From Planctomycetota bacterium (GTDB lineage: Bacteria > Planctomycetota > Planctomycetia > Isosphaerales > Isosphaeraceae), in assembly GCA_021777685.1 (NCBI GenBank), contig JAJYDH010000191.1:1-10664 (forward strand): a stretch of DNA of 10,664 bases. Direction: 5' to 3'. The position numbers and the translations under genes are program-made. The notes beneath the pieces are model-generated. The model searched no databases, was not told the DNA's origin, and saw nothing but the letters and a program-made list of their open reading frames with translations. Numbering within the stretch: position 1 is the stretch's first letter; every line of letters begins with the position of its first letter. Below, in pieces: positions 6,137-10,664 of this stretch.

Positions 6137-7665
6137 CGACCGGGATGACGTCGAGGAAGGTCGGGCTCGTCGGGCCGGCGTTGGCGTTGCTGCTCCTCGG
6201 CGCCTCCGGGCCGTCGACGCCGCTGCCCGCCCTGCCCGAGGCCGGCCGGCCGGCCGAGCACCCGCCGCCCCCGGCGATGCCGGCCGCCTCGACCCTCCTG
6301 ACGCCCCTCGTGCCCGGACAGGCGATCCAGCCGATCGACCTGGCCGGCGCCCTGAAGCTGGCCGGGGCCCGCGACCTGGACATCGCCACCGCCCGAGAGC
6401 GGGTCATGCAGGCCCTGGGCGACCTGGACGAAGCGCGCGGGCTCTGGCTCCCGAGCTTGTTCACCGGGCCCACCTACACGAGCCTGGACGGCCAGGTCCA
6501 GGGGATCAACGGCCAGGTCCAGACGGTCCATCGCCAGTCGCTGTCCCTCGGCACGACGGCGACCCTGGCCAACAGCTTCCCGACCACCCCACCGGGGAGC
6601 GGCTACCCGCCCCTGAATACCCTGAGCGGGGTGTTGAGGATCTCCGACGCGCTCTACGGGACCCGGGCCGCCCGTCGGGTGATCGCCGCGAACGACGCCG
6701 GGGTCAAGGTCGCGACCAACAACGCCCTGCTGGCGGTCTCCGAGGCGTACTTCGACCTCCAGCTCGCCGCCGGGACGCTGGCCATCGCCCGCGAGGCCGC
6801 CGACAACGCCGGGGCGCTGGCCGAGCTGACGGGGACCTACGCCCGCACCGGCGCCGGCCTGGAGGCCGATCATCGTCGGATCCTGGCCGAGTCGCGGTCC
6901 CGCCGAGGGGCCATCCGGGCCGCCGCCGGCCGGTTCGAGGTCGCCTCGGCCGCCCTGGTCCGCCCGCTCCTGCTCGACCCCCACGTCGTCGTCGCGCCGG
7001 TCGAGCCGGCCGAGGCCATCATCCGGCTCATCCCGGACGACGTCCCGCTCGACGACCTGATCTGCCAGGGCTGGCGGAGCCGTCCCGAGCTGGCGAGGTC
7101 CAGGGAGCTGGTCGAGGCGGCCGTGCTCCGGCTCAAGCAGGCCAAGCTCCGCCCCTTCGCGCCGAGCGTCGCGCTCTCGTACTCGGGGGCCGGCTTCGGC
7201 GGGGGACCGACGGGCGCCTTCGGCAACTTCGGGGGCCGCAACGACGTCGCCGCCAGCATGTTCTGGGAGCTGCGCGGCCTCGGGCTCGCCGACCGGGGCT
7301 ATCGACGGGCCGCGGAGGCCCAGAGGCGGACGGCCGACATCGACCTCGTCCGCGTCCAGGCCCAGGTCGCCCAGGACGTCGTCGCCGCGTACAAGGAGCG
7401 AGCCTCGGCGTCGGGGTGGATGGACGAGGCCCGGCAATCCGTCCCCGAGGCCATCGACTCGCTCCCGCTGAACCTCAAGAACATCCGCCAGGGGGCGGGG
7501 CTCCCGGGGGCGACCCGGCCCATCGAGGTCCTCCAGCCCGTCCAGGCGCTGGCCCAGGCGCGGGCCGACTACCTCAATGCCGTCCTCGCCTACAACCGGG
7601 CCCAGTTCCGCCTCTATCGGGCCGTCGGCCGCCCCCCGGAGATCGACCTCCGCCCGGCTCGCTGA
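6133..7665 (+). CDS. TolC-family outer membrane factor (efflux channel)
   Basis: The 510-residue product has the length and internal two-fold plan of TolC-type outer membrane efflux proteins. A signal peptide is likely at residues 1-26 (hydrophobic VGLVGPALALLLLGA). A Pro/Ala-rich linker follows (about 27-65), then the first helical repeat starts with IDLAGALKLAGARDLDIATAR (split across 68-88). Beta-strand segments rich in Ser/Thr/Gly lie at 108-165, with helices carrying NNALLAVSEAYFDLQLA (196-212). The second repeat starts near residue 303, has WRSRPELARSRELVEAA, a second beta region with GGGPTGAFGNFGG, and closing helices to about 500. There is no N-terminal cysteine, so it is not a lipidated NodT-like member. 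GGAGGG (6122-6127) lies 5 bases before the ATG, inside a small AGGCC/GGCCT stem-loop (6115-6130). As third gene of the operon it completes the pump, providing the outer membrane exit duct. Confidence 0.88.
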   Translation: MTTGMTSRKVGLVGPALALLLLGASGPSTPLPALPEAGRPAEHPPPPAMPAASTLLTPLVPGQAIQPIDLAGALKLAGARDLDIATARERVMQALGDLDEARGLWLPSLFTGPTYTSLDGQVQGINGQVQTVHRQSLSLGTTATLANSFPTTPPGSGYPPLNTLSGVLRISDALYGTRAARRVIAANDAGVKVATNNALLAVSEAYFDLQLAAGTLAIAREAADNAGALAELTGTYARTGAGLEADHRRILAESRSRRGAIRAAAGRFEVASAALVRPLLLDPHVVVAPVEPAEAIIRLIPDDVPLDDLICQGWRSRPELARSRELVEAAVLRLKQAKLRPFAPSVALSYSGAGFGGGPTGAFGNFGGRNDVAASMFWELRGLGLADRGYRRAAEAQRRTADIDLVRVQAQVAQDVVAAYKERASASGWMDEARQSVPEAIDSLPLNLKNIRQGAGLPGATRPIEVLQPVQALAQARADYLNAVLAYNRAQFRLYRAVGRPPEIDLRPAR

Positions 7666-7670
7666 CCTCG

Positions 7671-7689
7671 CGCCGGGCCCGGCCCGGCG
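7671..7689. terminator. GC-rich dyad just after the RND operon
   Basis: CGCCGGGCC (7671-7679) and GGCCCGGCG (7681-7689) are exact inverted copies around one base; a realistic fold is a 7-bp stem with a 5-base loop. It starts 5 bases after the TolC-type stop codon, between convergent genes. No T-run follows, so termination strength is uncertain. Confidence 0.4.
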
Positions 7690-7710
7690 GATGGGCGAGC
7701 CGGGCGGGTC

Positions 7711-7725
7711 CGTCGCGCCGCGACG
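7711..7725. terminator. second dyad between convergent genes
   Basis: CGTCGCG (7711-7717) and CGCGACG (7719-7725) are perfect inverted copies around one base and fold as a 5-bp stem with a 5-base loop. It could act in either direction as part of a shared stop region, but it is short and lacks a T-run. Confidence 0.25.
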
Positions 7726-7738
7726 CGGGAAGTGCCAG

Positions 7739-7751
7739 CCTCGAATCGAGG
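7739..7751. terminator. dyad after the stop of the TPR-peptidase gene
   Basis: CCTCG (7739-7743) and CGAGG (7747-7751) surround AAT. On the minus strand this hairpin lies about 11 bases beyond the TPR-peptidase stop codon (7763-7765). No T-run follows. Position supports a termination role, but the stem is only 5 bp. Confidence 0.3.
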
Positions 7752-7762
7752 GGCCGGCGGCC

Positions 7763-10600
7763 TCACTTGATCTCGGCTCGGGCGGCCTTCGCCTCGGGCT
7801 GCTCGGGGTCCTTCTTGAGGATCTCGTCGAGGGCGACCTTTGCGTCGTCGATCCGGCCGGCGGCGTGCAGGGCCTTCGCCCGCCGGACCTGGATCAGCTC
7901 GGGCTTCTTGGGCTTGAGCGAGAGGGCGACGTCGAACTCCTCGATGGCGCCTTCATATTTCCGGCCGAGGGCCAGGGCGTCGGCCATGAGGGTGTGGCAT
8001 TCGGGGTCGTAGACGTCGACGTACAGGCATTCGTGGCCCCAGTGCTCGGCGTTCGCGGCGTCCTTCATCTCGACGAACCGCTTGACCAGCTCCTTGCGGA
8101 GGGTCAGCTCGTCGGCGTCGTTGTTGGCCAGCTCGACCAGCTCGTTGACGACCTTCGGGTCCTTCTTGCGGAGGTGGACCCGGGCCAGGCTGGCGACCCA
8201 CTTCGAGTTCTGGGGGTCGTCCTTGCGGCCGATCTCGTAGAGCTTCTCGGCCTCGTCGAGCTTGCCGCCCTTCATCTTCAGCTCGGCGAGGAGGTCGAGC
8301 ACGCGGACGTCGGGCTTGGCCGGGTCGAACGCCGGCTCGATCGCGGCGAGGGCCTCGTCGTCGAAGCCGAAGGCGAGGAAGATCCGGGCCCGGACGTAGC
8401 TGGCCATCGGCTGGTTGGGCCTGAGCTTCAGGGCCTTGTCGGCGAAGGGCTTGGCGAGCTTGTAGTCGCGCCGGGCGAAGTGCTCGTAGGCCATCCGGGC
8501 GTTGAGGTCGGCGTCCTCGGGCTTCGCCTTGAGCTGGCGCTCCAGCTCGGAGAACTTGACGGGCTTCTCCTCGCCGGCGCGGGTCTGGATCGTCTTGACC
8601 ACCTGGTCGAGGAAGTCGAGGTATTTGGCTTCGAAGTCGGGCTTGGCGACGTGGAAACACTCGTCGATGGCCCGGTCGGTCGTCAAGCCTCGCTTGTAGG
8701 CGGCGAGCATCTTGATGAGCGCGTCGGGGCCGAACCGCTGGAGCATGTACTGGGCATAAAGCTGGGCCTGGCAGTAGGCGAGCTGGCGGTCCTCGGGCTC
8801 GTCGGGGCGGATGAAGCCGAGGTTGATCGTGTCGAGGTTGAGCAGCTTCCGCCGGCTCGGCACTCGCTCGACCAGCATCTTGTTCCAGGGCTGGGGGCGG
8901 GGGAAGCCCTCGGACTCGACGGCCAGGGCCTCGGTGTACCAGTGGGGGATGTTGAACTCGGTCTGCTGGAGCGTGATGACGTGGACCACCTCGTGCTTCA
9001 TCACCCGGGCCCAGTTGAACGGGGCCTTGCTCGTCTTCGGGCTGGCCAGGGCGACCACCTTGCCGGTGCAGGCTCCGACGGTCGGGATGAAGGGGAGCGC
9101 CACGGTCCGGCCGGAGAACTTCTCGTGGTCCTTCATGATCTCGATCTGGGTCAGGCCGGGGGGCTCGTAGCCGAACGCCTTGACCAGCTCGCCGTGGATC
9201 GACTCCAGGTAGCGGGACATGTACTTCGCCAGGAGCCTGTCCTGGGTCGGGTCGAACAGGACCGTGTAATGGGCGGTGTCGACCGGGCGGTACGAGGCCA
9301 TGTGGGTGAGGATCAGCCGCATGTTCTTGGCGCGGACGTTGAGCGGGTCGGAGTCGAAGGCGGCGTCGAAGAGGTCGCGGGCCTCGGCCTCTCGGCCGAC
9401 CTGCATGTAGAGCATCCCCAGGCCGATCCGGCTGTCGGCGCGGTTGCCGTCGGCCTCGATCGAGCGGAGGAAGGCCCGCTCGGCCGAATGATACTTGCGG
9501 CGGTCGGCCAGGCGCTCGGCCAGGGCGGCGTAGAACGTCGCGGGGCGCGGGTTGTTCGCCAGGACGACCGACTCGACCGCCTGGGCGCCGAGGGGGTCGA
9601 CCAAGAGCCGGGCGGCGGCGGCCAGGCGGGCCAGGCCATCCTCGTCGCGGGGGTTCTCGGCCACCGCCTTTTTGGCGTTGTCGCGGGCGTCGAGGAACCG
9701 CTCGTCGGAGATGTTCAGGTCGGCCAGGAGGACGTTCGCGGCGGCCATCCTCGGGTTGATCTCGAGCGCCCGGTTGGCCTTCTTCCGGCCGTCGGCGAGC
9801 TTGTACCCCTGCAAGTCGGCCTGGCCGAGGGTGACGATCACCTCGGCGGCGGACGGGTTGATCCGGAGGGCCTTGGTGAGATCCTTCCGGGCGTCCCCTT
9901 CCTGATAATTGGCCAGGAAGAGCCGGCCTTCGAGCCAGTGGGCCTGCCAGAGGTTGGGGTCGGCCTTGAGGGCCGGCTCGTAGATCTCGTTGATGATGTT
10001 GTTGGTCTCGTCGCGGAGATCCTCGCCCTTGAGCGTGGCCTTGGAATAGCGCTCGGTGGCCTGGCCGACGATCAGGAGGGCAGGGGGGTCGGCGAGCAGT
10101 TCATCCCGGTGGGCGTTGTGGTAGTCGACGAACCACTGGAACGCCGCGATCGCCGGCTCTCCCTGACCTCGGGCGTCGAGGAGCCGGGCCGCGACCCACC
10201 GAGCCAGCAGGTGGTCGGCCTTCGCCTTGAGGGCCCGCTGGGCCGAGGCGGCGGCGCCGTCCCAGTCCCCTCGGGAGAACTGGAGGTCGGCGAGCCTGGC
10301 CCAGACGTCGGGATTGTCGGCCTTGTTGTCCTTCGCCTCGGCGGCCTCGCGGAGCGCGGTCATGGCCTGGTCGGGCTCGCCCGTGCTGTCCAGCGCGTCG
10401 GCCCGGCCCAGCGCGATGGCGTCGCGGACGGCCGGCGCCAGGTCGGGCTTCTTGGCCAGGGCATCGAAGGCTTCGAGGGCCTCGGCGTACTTGCCGACCT
10501 TCCAGAGGTCGCGGGCCTTCTGGACCTCGACCGGCAACGCCGCCGGCGCCGCCTGGGCGAGACACCCGATCATCGCGATGGACAGGGACAGACGGCGCAT
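7763..10600 (-). CDS. exported TPR protein with central gluzincin (peptidase MA-like) domain
   Basis: The 945-residue product begins with a signal-peptide-like segment (MRRLSLSIAMIGCLAQAAPA), probably cleaved after an Ala-x-Ala near residue 20. Cys13 makes a lipoprotein an outside possibility. Residues about 24-430 and 665-945 are tandem TPR helices (repeats such as KYAEALEAF, LGRKYEGAIEEFDVALSLKP). Between them, about 440-645, lies a zinc peptidase domain: HEVVH with H536, E537, H540, and E557 in IPHWYTEALAVESEG as the likely third ligand, the gluzincin HExxH...E pattern of peptidase MA families. All catalytic residues are present, so proteolysis is plausible; substrate is unknown, and the TPRs may recruit partners in the periplasm. 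The start at 10600 is supported by AAGGAGGT (complement of 10605-10612), only 4 bases upstream. It converges on the RND operon and appears monocistronic within the window. Confidence 0.88.
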   Translation of the reverse strand: MRRLSLSIAMIGCLAQAAPAALPVEVQKARDLWKVGKYAEALEAFDALAKKPDLAPAVRDAIALGRADALDSTGEPDQAMTALREAAEAKDNKADNPDVWARLADLQFSRGDWDGAAASAQRALKAKADHLLARWVAARLLDARGQGEPAIAAFQWFVDYHNAHRDELLADPPALLIVGQATERYSKATLKGEDLRDETNNIINEIYEPALKADPNLWQAHWLEGRLFLANYQEGDARKDLTKALRINPSAAEVIVTLGQADLQGYKLADGRKKANRALEINPRMAAANVLLADLNISDERFLDARDNAKKAVAENPRDEDGLARLAAAARLLVDPLGAQAVESVVLANNPRPATFYAALAERLADRRKYHSAERAFLRSIEADGNRADSRIGLGMLYMQVGREAEARDLFDAAFDSDPLNVRAKNMRLILTHMASYRPVDTAHYTVLFDPTQDRLLAKYMSRYLESIHGELVKAFGYEPPGLTQIEIMKDHEKFSGRTVALPFIPTVGACTGKVVALASPKTSKAPFNWARVMKHEVVHVITLQQTEFNIPHWYTEALAVESEGFPRPQPWNKMLVERVPSRRKLLNLDTINLGFIRPDEPEDRQLAYCQAQLYAQYMLQRFGPDALIKMLAAYKRGLTTDRAIDECFHVAKPDFEAKYLDFLDQVVKTIQTRAGEEKPVKFSELERQLKAKPEDADLNARMAYEHFARRDYKLAKPFADKALKLRPNQPMASYVRARIFLAFGFDDEALAAIEPAFDPAKPDVRVLDLLAELKMKGGKLDEAEKLYEIGRKDDPQNSKWVASLARVHLRKKDPKVVNELVELANNDADELTLRKELVKRFVEMKDAANAEHWGHECLYVDVYDPECHTLMADALALGRKYEGAIEEFDVALSLKPKKPELIQVRRAKALHAAGRIDDAKVALDEILKKDPEQPEAKAARAEIK

Positions 10601-10612
10601 GCGGACCTCCTT

Positions 10613-10664
10613 GGTTCGGTTCCCTCCAGGTTAACAGAGGGTCCGCCCTTTGGAATAGCGGGGC
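10613..10664 (-). promoter_or_regulatory. upstream region of the TPR-peptidase gene (incomplete)
   Basis: This 52-bp stretch beyond the Shine-Dalgarno holds CCCTC (10622-10626) and its inverted copy GAGGG (10637-10641), with the palindrome GTTAAC (10630-10635) between them, in an AT-richer pocket. This could be an operator or part of a promoter. No convincing -10/-35 pair can be named, and the region is cut by the window edge. Confidence 0.25.

Noticed and set aside
6093..8012. A 639-codon plus-strand frame across the TolC-type gene and convergent gap
   Set aside because: It is Arg/Gly/Pro-rich shadow coding, overlaps two well-supported genes, and has no start signal.
7953..8660. A 235-codon minus-strand frame inside the TPR-peptidase gene
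   Set aside because: It is an out-of-frame shadow of the TPR-peptidase coding sequence with highly biased Arg/Pro/Gly composition.
1..10664. Search for CRISPR arrays, insertion sequences, transposase remnants, rRNA or tRNA genes, and attachment sites
   Set aside because: No regularly spaced repeats, terminal inverted repeats with a transposase, or RNA gene signatures were seen by eye.

Overview
This window looks like a chromosomal segment of a very GC-rich planctomycete, and an Isosphaeraceae-like member is my best guess. Three things suggest this: third codon positions are almost always G or C; a truncated gene at the left edge carries a variant of the N-terminal LEPR-xLL sorting motif typical of Planctomycetota; and the gene content (DUF1569, a large secreted TPR/zinc-peptidase protein, an RND pump of the non-proteobacterial type) fits that phylum. 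The assignment is inference from sequence features; no phylogeny was run.

Layout. (1) Positions 1-346, minus strand: the 5' part of a gene for a LEPR-type secreted or surface protein with a BsuPI-like beta domain, cut by the window edge. (2) 347-599: a relatively AT-richer gene-free stretch with several small dyads and a repeated 9-mer, lying upstream of gene 1 and downstream of the next unit. (3) 600-1312, minus strand: a two-gene unit, DUF1569 (DinB-like) followed by a small LapA-domain membrane protein, joined by an ATGA stop/start overlap. (4) 1313-1419: a divergent promoter region with an 11-bp inverted repeat and three copies of a 9-bp motif. (5) 1420-7665, plus strand: a complete tripartite RND efflux operon in the order permease, periplasmic adaptor, TolC-type outer membrane factor. 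Permease and adaptor overlap by ATGA. Adaptor and outer membrane factor are separated by 121 bp that hold alternative hairpins and two tiny ORFs linked by further ATGA overlaps. (6) 7666-7762: a short convergent region with three tight GC-rich dyads. (7) 7763-10600, minus strand: a 945-residue exported protein with TPR arrays on both sides of a gluzincin (HEVVH...E) peptidase domain. It has a strong Shine-Dalgarno and part of its promoter region runs to the right edge.

Function. The three plus-strand genes would form one pump spanning inner membrane, periplasm and outer membrane. Its substrate cannot be read from sequence. The DUF1569/LapA unit shares the upstream region with the pump and may share regulation. 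The TPR-peptidase gene converges on the operon and is probably independent.

No RNA genes, mobile elements, CRISPR arrays or attachment sites were seen. There is no clear sign of a wholly new system. The most unusual points are the permease's altered proton-relay residues (Asp-Glu in TM4, Ala where AcrB has Lys940), the dyad cluster in the divergent promoter, and the structured adaptor/outer-membrane-factor gap.
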